The position numbers and the translations under genes are program-made. Source: Nocardia macrotermitis (GTDB lineage: Bacteria > Actinomycetota > Actinomycetes > Mycobacteriales > Mycobacteriaceae). From it: DNA of 64,000 bases. The notes beneath the pieces are model-generated. The model made no database searches. It was not told where the DNA came from and was given only the letters and a program-made list of their open reading frames with translations. Below are positions 24,834 through 32,943 of this stretch, in pieces; position 1 is the stretch's first letter; each line of letters starts with the position of its first letter. The DNA lies in assembly GCF_009604405.1 (NCBI RefSeq), contig NZ_WEGK01000013.1, positions 1-64,000 on the forward strand, in the 5' to 3' direction.

Positions 24834-25391
24834 TCAACTCGCCGCCGGATTCAGCAGCCGGGCGACGACCTCTCGATAACGATCCGGATCGATGGGCGGC
24901 AACCCGAGCAACGCGCGCAGATACACCCCGTCGCCGACGAGGCGGACGATCTCCGCGTGCACCGGGTCCTCGAATTCGGTGTCCAGACCGGATTTCCAGG
25001 ACTCCAGGACCCCGGTGAGGGCCTGCTGGACCGGATTGGCGCGCTGATCGTGGGCGTCGACGGTACGCATGGCGGCGACCATCGAGCGGTACAGGGCCAA
25101 CTCCAGGGCATCGGATTCGTTCGTGACGTCCGGGCTCTGCAAATGCCATTCGGCGAGCGATCTGCCCTGCGCGACAGCGTGTTCCACCTGGTCGTCGGCG
25201 CGTTCGCCGAGGCGCTGCACCAGGCCGGTGAGCAGCGCGTCCTTGTTCTTGAAGTGGTAGAGCAGCCCGCCCTTGGAGACGCCCGCGGCCGCGGCGACGT
25301 TCTCCAGGGTGACCTGGGAGATGCCCTGCTCCAGGAGCAGATTTTCGAGGGCGTCGAGGATGCGGTCGCGCGTCGATGTCACGGGAATCAC
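24834..25391 (-). CDS. TetR-family transcriptional regulator
   Basis: About 185 aa. The N-terminal TetR HTH is intact: TRDRILDALENLLLEQGISQ, then ENVAAAAGVSKGGLLYHFKNKD. The C-terminal ligand domain is of normal length. GTG 25391 (VIPVTSTRD) or GTG 25382 are candidate starts; both sit next to the palindrome ACCGTCCGGACGGT. It is divergent from a DHA2-type efflux gene that is now broken, so it was presumably that pump's drug-responsive repressor. Confidence 0.88.
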   Translation of the reverse strand: MIPVTSTRDRILDALENLLLEQGISQVTLENVAAAAGVSKGGLLYHFKNKDALLTGLVQRLGERADDQVEHAVAQGRSLAEWHLQSPDVTNESDALELALYRSMVAAMRTVDAHDQRANPVQQALTGVLESWKSGLDTEFEDPVHAEIVRLVGDGVYLRALLGLPPIDPDRYREVVARLLNPAAS

Positions 25392-25394
25392 TGT

Positions 25395-25408
25395 ACCGTC
25401 CGGACGGT
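25395..25408. promoter_or_regulatory. TetR-type operator palindrome
   Basis: ACCGTCCGGACGGT is a perfect 14-bp palindrome lying between, and touching, the start codons of the TetR gene and the MFS pseudogene. Its size, position and sequence fit a TetR autoregulatory operator. Confidence 0.75.
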
Positions 25409-26536
25409 TGGATACCTCCACTGCGCGCGACTGGGCCGGACTCGGCGTGCTGGCCCTGGCGCTACTGCTCATCTCCGTCGACGCGACCGTGCTCGACGTC
25501 GCGGTCCCGGCGATCAGCGCTCACCTCGCGCCCACCACGCCGCAGCTGCTGTGGATCATCGACGTGTACTCGTTCGTGCTGGCCGGACTGCTGGTCACCA
25601 TGGGTGTGGTCGGCGATCGGATCGGCCGCCGCAGGCTGTTGCTGCTGGGTGCGGCCGGATTCGGGCTGGCCTCGGTACTGGCCGCCTGGTCGGTGGGTCC
25701 GGACATGCTCATCGCCGCGCGCGCCCTGCAGGGTGTCGCGGGCGCGACGCTGATGCCCGCGACGCTGGGCCTGATCCGCGCCATGTTCACCGATCCGCGT
25801 CAACGCACCACCGCCATCGCGGTGTGGAGCGCCATGGCCGGTGGTGGTGCGGCGCTGGGCCCGCTGCTGGGTGGTTGGCTGTTGCAGCATTTCTGGTGGG
25901 GTTCGGTATTTCTGGTCGACCTGCCGGTGATGGCGACGTTGATCGTGCTCGGGCCGCTGCTGCTGCCGGAGTCGAAGGATCCGCGTCCGGGCCGGTTCGA
26001 CGTGATCAGCGCCGGGTTGTCGATGTCGACGTTGGCGCCGATCGTGTACGCGGTCAAAGAGATTGCCGCACAAGGTGTTACGTTGCTGCCGCTACTGGTC
26101 GCACTGGTCGGCGTGCTCGCGGGCGTGCTGTTCGTGCGCCGTCAGCGCCGCGCGGCCGATCCGATGCTGGATCTGCGGCTGTTCGCCCGGCCGCGGTTCC
26201 GCACGGCCGTGCTGACCAATGTACGAGGCGGGGACCGCGCTCGGTGTCGCGGTGCTCGGCAGCGTGGTGATGGCGGTGTTCCGGCACGGGCTGGATCCGT
26301 CCGGCGCGCGGCTCGCGGGTGAATCACTCGGTGGCGCAATACAAGTCGCGCGGCAGCTGCCGGACGAGGCGGCGCTGCTGCTGCTCGATTCGGCGTATCG
26401 GGCGTTCGTCTCGGGTGTGCACGTCGCGGCGGTCGCGACCGCGGTGATCCTGGGTACAGCGGCCGTCATCGCCTGGCGCGCTGGGAAACCCGGCCGCCGA
26501 CCTCGATCCAGCCGTCCGGTCGCGGCGAGGTCGTGA
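25408..26536 (+). pseudogene. DHA2-type MFS drug-efflux gene with internal deletion and frame change
   Basis: From TTG 25408 the frame encodes a normal 14-TMS exporter start: LLISVDATVLDVAVPAISAH, then GDRIGRRRLLLLG, then LGPLLGGWLLQ, up to FARPRFRTAVLTN at about 26218. There the frame switches: the next frame (from 26219) resumes with YEAGTALGVAVLGSVVMAVF and the final helix to the stop at 26536. About 150 residues that normally separate these parts (roughly helices 9-12) are missing. A deletion that also shifted the frame explains this. The 3' end overlaps the PhzF gene. Confidence 0.85.
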
Positions 26537-27116
26537 GCTGGGAGCCGCGGCCCTGGGTGATGGTCAACTGCCGTCCCAGGGCCGCGGTCAGCGCGATCGC
26601 GGCGGCGCCGGTCGCCTCGTCCTCGGCGATACCGTCACCGCGGCCCGGAAAGGCCCGTGCCCGAACGCGTCCGGCCGCCTCGTCCTGCCACGCCCACGCG
26701 TAGATCCACGCACCCGGCGGCGGCACCTCGAGTGCGTCCACCGCCGCCGCGTCACCGTACTGCCGCAACGTGCGCGCCGGCACCCACTCGGAACGCGCTG
26801 TGATCCAAGTGAATTCACCATCGTGCCGCACCTCGACCCGCCCCGCGCGGGTGACGAGCCCGGCCACATCGAGCAACCACCCCGCTCCCACACAAGGATG
26901 CCCCGCGAACGGCAACCGCACCGACGGCGTCCAGATATCGATCGCACCCGTCGCGGCATCGTCGACGAACACCGTCTCACTGAACCCCAACTCCCGAGCC
27001 ACCTCGAGCCGCCCCGCATCCGTCGGAACCACCGACCCGTCCCGAATCACCCCCAACTCGTTCCCGAACTGCCCCCCGGGCCCACAGAACACACGAACCA
27101 CCTCGAAATCGATCAC
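26466..27116 (-). CDS. PhzF-family isomerase-like protein
   Basis: About 216 aa. The PhzF/DapF-like fold is indicated by FCGPGGQFGNELGVI near the start, GFSETVFVDD (catalytic-Glu region), LPFAGHPCVGAGWLL and a C-terminal EDEATGAAAIAL. At about 216 residues it is shorter than the usual 260-280, mainly in the second domain. Family members isomerise phenazine precursors or have unknown functions. GTG 27116 (MIDFEVVRVF) is the preferred start. The 3' end overlaps the MFS pseudogene tail by 71 bp (convergent). Confidence 0.78.
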   Translation of the reverse strand: MIDFEVVRVFCGPGGQFGNELGVIRDGSVVPTDAGRLEVARELGFSETVFVDDAATGAIDIWTPSVRLPFAGHPCVGAGWLLDVAGLVTRAGRVEVRHDGEFTWITARSEWVPARTLRQYGDAAAVDALEVPPPGAWIYAWAWQDEAAGRVRARAFPGRGDGIAEDEATGAAAIALTAALGRQLTITQGRGSQLTTSPRPDGWIEVGGRVSQRARR

Positions 27117-27146
27117 CCGCCCAGTAGACCGCACAACGAGTGTCGA

Positions 27147-27566
27147 TCAGAGTGGAACGATCTCCACCATGTCGTCCAAACCTCGAAAATCCGTAGCGTT
27201 TCGAGTGAACAGAGGTAAAGACCGCGCCGACGCGATCGCGGCGATAAGCAAATCCATCCTGCGAGGGCGTGGATCGCGCTTTGCCGCAATGGTCAGAGCG
27301 ACCAGTGAGCCGTAGCGAATAGCGGCGGCTTCGTCGAAAGGCAGTGGGTCGAACTCGATGAGAGCGGCACCCAAGTGCTCATTTCGTGCTGCGCGAGCCA
27401 CGGCATTCTCGGCCATGGCTACGCCTTGATTCAGTTCCGCTATCGTGATGGCCGTGATTTCGGGTGTCGTCGGTAGGGATGCGGGGGCCAGTTCGGCGAG
27501 GTCGAGATATGTGCAGGTATCCAGTACTCCGGATGAATAGCGATTCGTCACGATCGTCTGGCCCAT
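27147..27566 (-). CDS. vapC: PIN-domain toxin (VapC type)
   Basis: A 139-aa PIN-domain protein with the acidic active-site set in LDTCTYLDL, ITIAELNQGVA, RRMDLLIAAIA and a final NATDFRGL. VapC toxins are Mg2+-dependent ribonucleases, many cutting tRNA or rRNA. Its gene overlaps the upstream antitoxin by 19 bases, which ensures coupled translation. Length and motifs are complete, so an active toxin is likely; the target is unknown. Confidence 0.9.
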   Translation of the reverse strand: MGQTIVTNRYSSGVLDTCTYLDLAELAPASLPTTPEITAITIAELNQGVAMAENAVARAARNEHLGAALIEFDPLPFDEAAAIRYGSLVALTIAAKRDPRPRRMDLLIAAIASARSLPLFTRNATDFRGLDDMVEIVPL

Positions 27567-27823
27567 GGGTCGTCATCCCCGAGGCGATCTTCTGTTCCGA
27601 AGAATTCATCGGCGTCGCGGCGTAGCTCGGCATACTCCACGCGGGGAAGCGCGCGATGCCGCTCAACCAATTCTTCCGCAGTGAACCGGCGCTTTCTATC
27701 GACCGGGCGAACCTCGGCGACCTCGACACCGTTGCGAGTAATGCGGAACGTCTCGCCGGTCTCCACGGCATCCATGACAGTCGCTGAGTTGTTACGGAAC
27801 TCGCGCTGCGTGATCACCTTCAT
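27548..27823 (-). CDS. Phd/YefM-type antitoxin
   Basis: A 91-aa protein beginning MKVITQREFRNNSATVMDAV, the Phd/YefM DNA-binding start, followed by ETGETFRITRNGVEVAEVRP. The acidic C-terminal tail (DEFFGTEDRLGDDDPWARRS) would wrap the PIN toxin. ATG 27823 is chosen from the family's conserved start. The upstream inverted repeat is the probable site of autorepression by the complex. Confidence 0.9.
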   Translation of the reverse strand: MKVITQREFRNNSATVMDAVETGETFRITRNGVEVAEVRPVDRKRRFTAEELVERHRALPRVEYAELRRDADEFFGTEDRLGDDDPWARRS

Positions 27824-27831
27824 ACCAGCAG

Positions 27832-27860
27832 TGTAGCCCCATGTAGCGCGATAGGCTACA
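27832..27860. promoter_or_regulatory. Operator of the toxin-antitoxin operon
   Basis: TGTAGCC (27832-27838) and GGCTACA (27854-27860) are exact complements 15 bases apart, with a third partial copy TGTAGCG between them. They lie 9-37 bases upstream of the antitoxin start, as expected for Phd-type autoregulation. Confidence 0.65.
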
Positions 27861-28198
27861 AACGGGTCCATCCACGCTCAACGGCCGACGGCCATTCCCA
27901 CGAGCGGTGTAGCCCGCGATGGCCAGCGCGGCGGCCTGCTCGACGTGGAGGTCGGACCGGCGCCGATCTGAACGGCACGTGCGACCTCGGTTCCTGATCG
28001 CCGATTCGTGCTCGGACTGATGCCGATTCGCTCTGGCGACATCGCCGGGCACTGGGAAGGGTTGCGGGACCCCAGATTTCGGGGCGATGCAGATCACATT
28101 TCGGGAGGTAGATTCTTCGGCAGACCGATGCTCGGGGGCGTCTGCGGATTCTCGGCCGGTTGATCGATACCGTTTCGGGACAACAGAATCGACGTGCG
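27861..28198. other. Intergenic stretch without a supported gene
   Basis: It lies between the antitoxin and the DUF4328 gene, which diverge. A minus-strand frame covers part of it but lacks a ribosome binding site and family resemblance. I see nothing else to report. Confidence 0.4.
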
Positions 28199-28942
28199 AT
28201 GACTGACGGACGACTGCGCGGGCTCAAAGTGCCCGCCGCCATTGTTTCGGTGCTCGTGGCCGCCACCGTGATCGTGCATCTGTACTGGTGCGTGCGGATC
28301 TGGATGGCGAACAAGACCGTGGTCGACCAGGGCGAGTCCGTAGTGTCGGTGAGTCGCGGTGGTATCGCGCGCATTCCGTACGCGATCTCCATGGTGGGCT
28401 GGCTGCTCGCGGTGATGGTCATCGGGGTCGGGCTGATCATCTGGTTGTGGCTTGCCCGCGCTAATGCGGAAACACTGTGCACGGCAAGACATTCGCTCTC
28501 GCGCGGCTGGACGATCGGGGCCTGGTTCATACCGCTGGGCTCGCTGGTGATGCCGCCGATTCTCGTGGATGACGTTGTGCGCGTGAGTGATCCGGCCACA
28601 CCGGCCGATCGGGCCGACCTCGCGGGCATCCCGCGCAGTGGTCTGGTGTGGTCGTGGTGGATCGCGTGGTTCCTCGTGTGGGTCTCGGTCGTCGTCGAGG
28701 TCGCCACCCGCCTGTCCACCGAGCGATTCGACGTCGCTGTCTCACCCGACGATTTCGACCGGAAGCTCACCGAGATCTCCGACGCCTGGACCCACTGGGC
28801 GCTGGCCTACACCGTCGAAACCCTGCTGTTCGGGCTTGCCGGAGCACTGCTGATCACGATCCTCGTCCGCGTCGACAGCTGGCAGACGAAGCGAACCGCC
28901 TTCGTCCCGCCCGCGGGTTCCTGGTCACCCACCTCGAGCTGA
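28199..28942 (+). CDS. DUF4328-family membrane protein
   Basis: A 247-aa protein with about five to six transmembrane helices. The DUF4328 pattern of tryptophan-rich helices and a central GWTIGAWFIPLGSLVMPPIL (residues about 100-120) is present. ATG 28199 is favoured as the membrane topology starts soon after; a TTG 39 bases earlier is possible. Function unknown in the whole family. Confidence 0.75.
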   Translation: MTDGRLRGLKVPAAIVSVLVAATVIVHLYWCVRIWMANKTVVDQGESVVSVSRGGIARIPYAISMVGWLLAVMVIGVGLIIWLWLARANAETLCTARHSLSRGWTIGAWFIPLGSLVMPPILVDDVVRVSDPATPADRADLAGIPRSGLVWSWWIAWFLVWVSVVVEVATRLSTERFDVAVSPDDFDRKLTEISDAWTHWALAYTVETLLFGLAGALLITILVRVDSWQTKRTAFVPPAGSWSPTSS

Positions 28943-29017
28943 GGGGTGATCGGGCGGAACGGTGAAGCCCGGCCGGAGCGCGTGGGACGGGTGATCATGG
29001 GCAGGTAACCTCGGCAT

Positions 29018-29707
29018 ATGGCGCGACGTTCCTACGACCAGTACTGCGGGCTGGCGCATGCGCTCGATGTGGTGGGGGAACGGTGGACGCTGCTGCTCGT
29101 GCGCGAGTTGATGTCGGGGCCCAAGCGGTACTCCGATCTGGAGGCGGCGCTGGGCGGCATCGGGACGAGTCTGCTCGCCAACCGCATCAAGCAGCTCCAG
29201 GCCGACGGGGTGGTCGGGCGACGGTTGCTGGACCCGCCGGTGAATGCCGTGGCCTACGAACTCACCACGGCCGGAAGGGAACTCGGTCGCGCGGTGGTGC
29301 CGCTGGCGCTCTGGGGCGCACGGCACTTCCTGACCGAGGAGCAGGCCGCGCAGGAGGAGTTCCGGGCCGAATGGGCGCTGGTGTTCTTCGCCGACAGTCT
29401 CGAGCCCGCGGCGTTGCGGGGTCTGGCGGTCGACTACGACTTCCACATCGCCGACAGCATCGCCCGGATGCACATCGCCGACGGGCGGGCCGAGATCATC
29501 AGTGGCACAAACGAATCCGCACCCGATGCGGTACTGCGCTCGGATGCCGTCACGGTCGGCGCCATCGTGGGCGGGCGGCTCACCGTGCTGGACGCGGTCG
29601 CGCAGGGACGTATCGGTCTCGAGGGGGATCCCGGGGCGCTGGAGACACTGCTGACCTTGTTGCAGACGCAGATCGAATCGCTTGTCGGACAAGGTGATAC
29701 ACCGTAA
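29018..29707 (+). CDS. HxlR-family regulator with SCP2-like C-terminal region
   Basis: A 229-aa protein. The HxlR winged helix occupies 1-95: YCGLAHALDVVGERWTLLLV, then GPKRYSDLEAALGGIGTSLL. The remaining about 130 residues resemble the sterol-carrier-like extension common to many actinobacterial HxlR proteins. The N-terminal Cys (Cys9) is the residue through which HxlR proteins such as HypR sense oxidants or electrophiles. No target gene is evident; the LysR gene follows in the same direction. Confidence 0.88.
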   Translation: MARRSYDQYCGLAHALDVVGERWTLLLVRELMSGPKRYSDLEAALGGIGTSLLANRIKQLQADGVVGRRLLDPPVNAVAYELTTAGRELGRAVVPLALWGARHFLTEEQAAQEEFRAEWALVFFADSLEPAALRGLAVDYDFHIADSIARMHIADGRAEIISGTNESAPDAVLRSDAVTVGAIVGGRLTVLDAVAQGRIGLEGDPGALETLLTLLQTQIESLVGQGDTP

Positions 29708-29914
29708 CCAGCGCTATCGTCGCGGTTCGGCGACGATACCTCGGGTCAGCCCGGTGAACGCTGCTCGTTCGACATCCGGTGGGCTCGGTGTGGTTGCGGC
29801 ATTCGGTGCTCGGGATTCGGCGCAGGAATACGGCGCGGGTCTGCGGTGTATTCCTGGAGTAACGATGATTACCTGATTACAACTGGTGGATCCCGATCCA
29901 TCGCGGAGGTGCCG

Positions 29915-30898
29915 ATGACGCTTCGTCAGTACGAATACGCCCTGGCCGTCGCGGAGGCCGGGTCGGTGACGGCGGCGGCGGAGTTGTTGCACGTCGCGCA
30001 GCCGTCGATGTCGCAGCAGATTCGGGGACTGGAGCGGGAGCTGGGGGTGCAGTTGTTCGCGCGCACGCCCAGCGGGCTGGTGCCGACCGTGGTCGGGCGG
30101 GCGTTCCTGCGGGAGGCGCAGGTCGCGGTGAGCGCGTCGCGGCGGGCGCGGGCCACGGCCCGCGCGGGCGCCGACGAGCTCGAGGGGGAACTGCTGGTCG
30201 CGGTGCAGATGGGGTTGGGGACGCAGCAGTTGCCGCGGGCACTGGCGGCGTTGCGCGCCCGGTTTCCGCGGTTGGAGGTGACCGTGTTCGAGGAACCGAA
30301 TCCGGCCGAGCTGGAACGGCTCGGACGACGCGGTGTGCTGGATCTGGTGCTGGTCGCCGCGCCGTGCGAGGAGGGTTCGGCGCAGGCTCATCGGCTCGGT
30401 GACGAGGAATTCGTGGTGGTGCTCGGGGAGGGGCATCGGCTGCTCGCGGCCGACCGGGTCGAACTGCGGGAGCTGGAGGGCGAGCCGTGGGTGCGGTTCG
30501 ATCGGGACAGCGCGTTGGACGGGGTATTGCGGGATGCGTTGCGGGACAACGATCTTGCGCCGATGACCGTTGCTCGGGTGTCGCAGGCGGCGACCGCCGT
30601 GCGGTGGGCCGCGCACGGGATGGGCATCACGCTCGTCCCGGCTTCCGCTGTGCCGCACGGATATTGCCATCTCGCGCGGCCCGTCACGCCGGTTGTCTCG
30701 CAGCCGGTCGTGGCCGCGGTCCGGCGCGATCCGGGTCCGGCGGAACACGCGCTGCTGGAACTGCTGTTGCGGGAGGACTGGTGCCGATCCGTGCCCGAGG
30801 GTGGGTTGGGGACCGCACCCTCGGCGCACGTCGGCCGGGATTCGGCTCAGAGCTGGGTGGCGCCGCCGTCCACGACCAGTTCGGTACCCGTGGCGTAG
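29915..30898 (+). CDS. LysR-family transcriptional regulator
   Basis: A 327-aa protein. The N-terminal HTH is MTLRQYEYALAVAEAGSVTA followed by ELLHVAQPSMSQQIRGLERE; an effector domain follows. ATG 29915 has GGAGG 5 bases upstream. Two GATTAC copies 8 bp apart (29867-29872 and 29875-29880) sit in the promoter. The last about 50 bases overlap the convergent SDR gene, so the final 17 residues are antisense to that gene's C-terminus. Target genes may be the SDR pair, but they are convergent rather than divergent. Confidence 0.88.
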   Translation: MTLRQYEYALAVAEAGSVTAAAELLHVAQPSMSQQIRGLERELGVQLFARTPSGLVPTVVGRAFLREAQVAVSASRRARATARAGADELEGELLVAVQMGLGTQQLPRALAALRARFPRLEVTVFEEPNPAELERLGRRGVLDLVLVAAPCEEGSAQAHRLGDEEFVVVLGEGHRLLAADRVELRELEGEPWVRFDRDSALDGVLRDALRDNDLAPMTVARVSQAATAVRWAAHGMGITLVPASAVPHGYCHLARPVTPVVSQPVVAAVRRDPGPAEHALLELLLREDWCRSVPEGGLGTAPSAHVGRDSAQSWVAPPSTTSSVPVA

Positions 30899-31590
30899 GT
30901 GGCATCGAAGGCGAGATATATTGCCGCCCTTGCTATTTCCTCGGGAGTGCCGAAGCGCCCCATGGGGTTGGCGGCGATCACCTGCGCCTTGAATTGCGCG
31001 GCGGCTTCCGCGCTCATGCCGTTCTCCAGGATGCCGGTGTCGACCGGGCCGGGACTGAGCGCGTTGACGCGGATGCCGCGCGGGAGCAGATCCGCGGCGA
31101 GGGTGCGGGCCATCGAGCGCACCGCGGCCTTGCCCGCCGCGTAGACGCTGGTCGCGGGCAGACCCATGGTGTTCGCGTTCGACGTGGTCAGGACGATGCC
31201 CGCGCCCGTGCTCAACAGCGGGGCGAGTTTCTGCACGGTGAAGAACGCGCCCTTGACGTTGATCGCGAACAGTTCGTCGTAGTCCTGCTCGGTCGTGCCC
31301 TCCAGGGTGGTGGCGCGTGCGATTCCGGCATTGACGAAAAGTGCTTGGAGCGTGCCGAATTCGTGTTTCGCGCGGTCGGCGAGGGCGTCCAGATCCGCGA
31401 GGGTGGCGACGTCGCCGCGGACCGCCACCGCCCGCTCGCCGAGGCGTGCGCGAGCGGCGTCGAGGGTGGGTTGGGAGCGGCCGGTGATCAGTACCCGGGC
31501 ACCGTCGTCGACCAGGAGTTTCGCCATCGCGAAACCCATACCGCTGCCGCCGCCGGTGATCACCACATTTTTATCTTGATATCGGCTCAT
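30847..31590 (-). CDS. Short-chain dehydrogenase/reductase
   Basis: A 247-aa classical SDR: cofactor motif TGGGSGMG, NAG motif (VNAGIA), catalytic Ser in LTTSNAN and YAAGK with the Tyr-Lys pair, and C-terminal SPGPVDTG. The GR after the second strand (ITGRSQ) favours NADP(H). It is the second gene of a two-SDR operon, 31 bases after the first. The substrate cannot be predicted. Confidence 0.92.
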   Translation of the reverse strand: MSRYQDKNVVITGGGSGMGFAMAKLLVDDGARVLITGRSQPTLDAARARLGERAVAVRGDVATLADLDALADRAKHEFGTLQALFVNAGIARATTLEGTTEQDYDELFAINVKGAFFTVQKLAPLLSTGAGIVLTTSNANTMGLPATSVYAAGKAAVRSMARTLAADLLPRGIRVNALSPGPVDTGILENGMSAEAAAQFKAQVIAANPMGRFGTPEEIARAAIYLAFDATYATGTELVVDGGATQL

Positions 31591-31621
31591 ATCGGGATTC
31601 CCGTGTTCTCTCGGTGATCGA

Positions 31622-32392
31622 TCAGCGGTGGAATTCGCCGCCGTCGACGACGAGGCTGCTTCCGGTCAACCAGCTGGCGCGGCCGGACAGCAGGAAAAGT
31701 ACCGCTGCGGCGATATCGTCGGGGTCGCCGTCGCGGCCCAGCGGTACCTCGGGCGCCAGGCCGGTACCCGAGGACGGGAATATGCGAGCCCACTGATCGC
31801 GGGTTTCCGCACCGCCCGGAGTCGCGGTCCGGCCGGGTGAAACGACATTGACGCGAATTCCGGAAGAAGCCAATTCCACCGCCAATCCGCGACTGTAATT
31901 CTCCAGCGCCGCCTTCGCCGCCGTGTAATGCAGGAAAGGCGCGACCGGGGTCGGGACCGCAGCCGAGGAGATGTGCACGATCGCGCCCGAATTCCGGTCG
32001 CGCATGGCGGGGGTGAGCAGCGTGTCCAGGCGGACCGCGGCCAGCAGGTTCAGGTTCAGCGCGTCCAGCCACTCGTCGTCTGGAATGCTCGCACTGCCCA
32101 GCTGTGGGCGCGCGCCACCGGCATTGTGGACCAGGATGTCGACGCCGCCCAATTTCTGTTGCGCGGCCTCCGCGATTTCCTCCGCCCCGGCCCGGGTACG
32201 TACGTCGGCGGTGACGAATTCCGCACCTTCCGGCACCGAATTGGTCGCCGATCGGGCGGTGGTGAGCACCGAGGCGCCCGCATTCAACAATTGCCGCACC
32301 ACGGCCGCACCGATCCCGCGCGAACCACCCGTCACCAGGGCACGCTTACCCGCGAGTTCCTTGTTCCCCGAACCATTCTCGATTGTGGTCAT
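31622..32392 (-). CDS. Short-chain dehydrogenase/reductase
   Basis: A 256-aa classical SDR: TGGSRGIG, HNAGGA, catalytic Ser in HISSAA, Tyr-Lys in YTAAK, and VSPGRTATPGG. ATG 32392 is preceded by AGAGGA (8 bases); upstream in-frame codons lack a site. First gene of the SDR pair; a 9-bp perfect inverted repeat 60 bases upstream may be its operator. Two adjacent SDRs suggest sequential redox steps, pathway unknown. Confidence 0.9.
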   Translation of the reverse strand: MTTIENGSGNKELAGKRALVTGGSRGIGAAVVRQLLNAGASVLTTARSATNSVPEGAEFVTADVRTRAGAEEIAEAAQQKLGGVDILVHNAGGARPQLGSASIPDDEWLDALNLNLLAAVRLDTLLTPAMRDRNSGAIVHISSAAVPTPVAPFLHYTAAKAALENYSRGLAVELASSGIRVNVVSPGRTATPGGAETRDQWARIFPSSGTGLAPEVPLGRDGDPDDIAAAVLFLLSGRASWLTGSSLVVDGGEFHR

Positions 32393-32450
32393 GCCACGGA
32401 TCCTCTCGATCGCACGGTTGCCCGCTCGACGGAATTCGAATACGCGCGCA

Positions 32451-32474
32451 CCGGAAACTGTTCGAAGTTTCCGG
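32451..32474. promoter_or_regulatory. Perfect 9-bp inverted repeat upstream of the SDR pair
   Basis: CCGGAAACT (32451-32459) and AGTTTCCGG (32466-32474) are exact complements around GTTCGA. A further CCCGGAAACAG lies about 40 bases on. This is a probable regulator binding site for the SDR operon. Confidence 0.55.
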
Positions 32475-32943
32475 GCGGCATCTCGTCGAGCTGTTTTCAC
32501 GGTAGGTCCCGGAAACAGCCGAGAGCAAAGACCAAATATCAGTAGCGACCAGAGGAAATTCCTATACCGCGCTGCCGTGAAGCCGTCGACCGGCAGTTCA
32601 TCGACTGCGGCCGTGGTTTCCGGATCTGCTCTGATGCATCGGAAAGCATTGTGGCAGTTCGTATTCGGGGCAATCTCGAGTGTAGGAGGGAGTCACGTCG
32701 ACGGCAGCCGGCGACCGTGCTGTATCGAGTAGCCGATGTTCGGAATCCCGCTGATAGGTCGCTTCTGAACTATCGAGGACGACAGAAAATATTGCGACAG
32801 CGGCGACCGCGTGAGGGATTCGCGGTCAGGCGGTCAGGCGGCATCGGGTCGTCGCGCTCGAAATTCCGTCCAGTGCACCAGCTTGTCGCTGCGACTACCT
32901 CCGACACATCGGAAAGTATTGCGATGGTTGATATTTGCCTGAT
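32475..32943. other. Intergenic stretch with a dispersed 15-bp repeat
   Basis: No gene supported. CATCGGAAAGCATTG (32637-32651) recurs as CATCGGAAAGTATTG (32907-32921), 270 bp apart. Frames here have no ribosome binding site or recognisable product. Confidence 0.4.

Noticed and set aside
32475..32943. Small protein-coding genes in the SDR/DUF4407 interval
   Set aside because: Open frames lack ribosome binding sites and overlap the complement of neighbouring genes.
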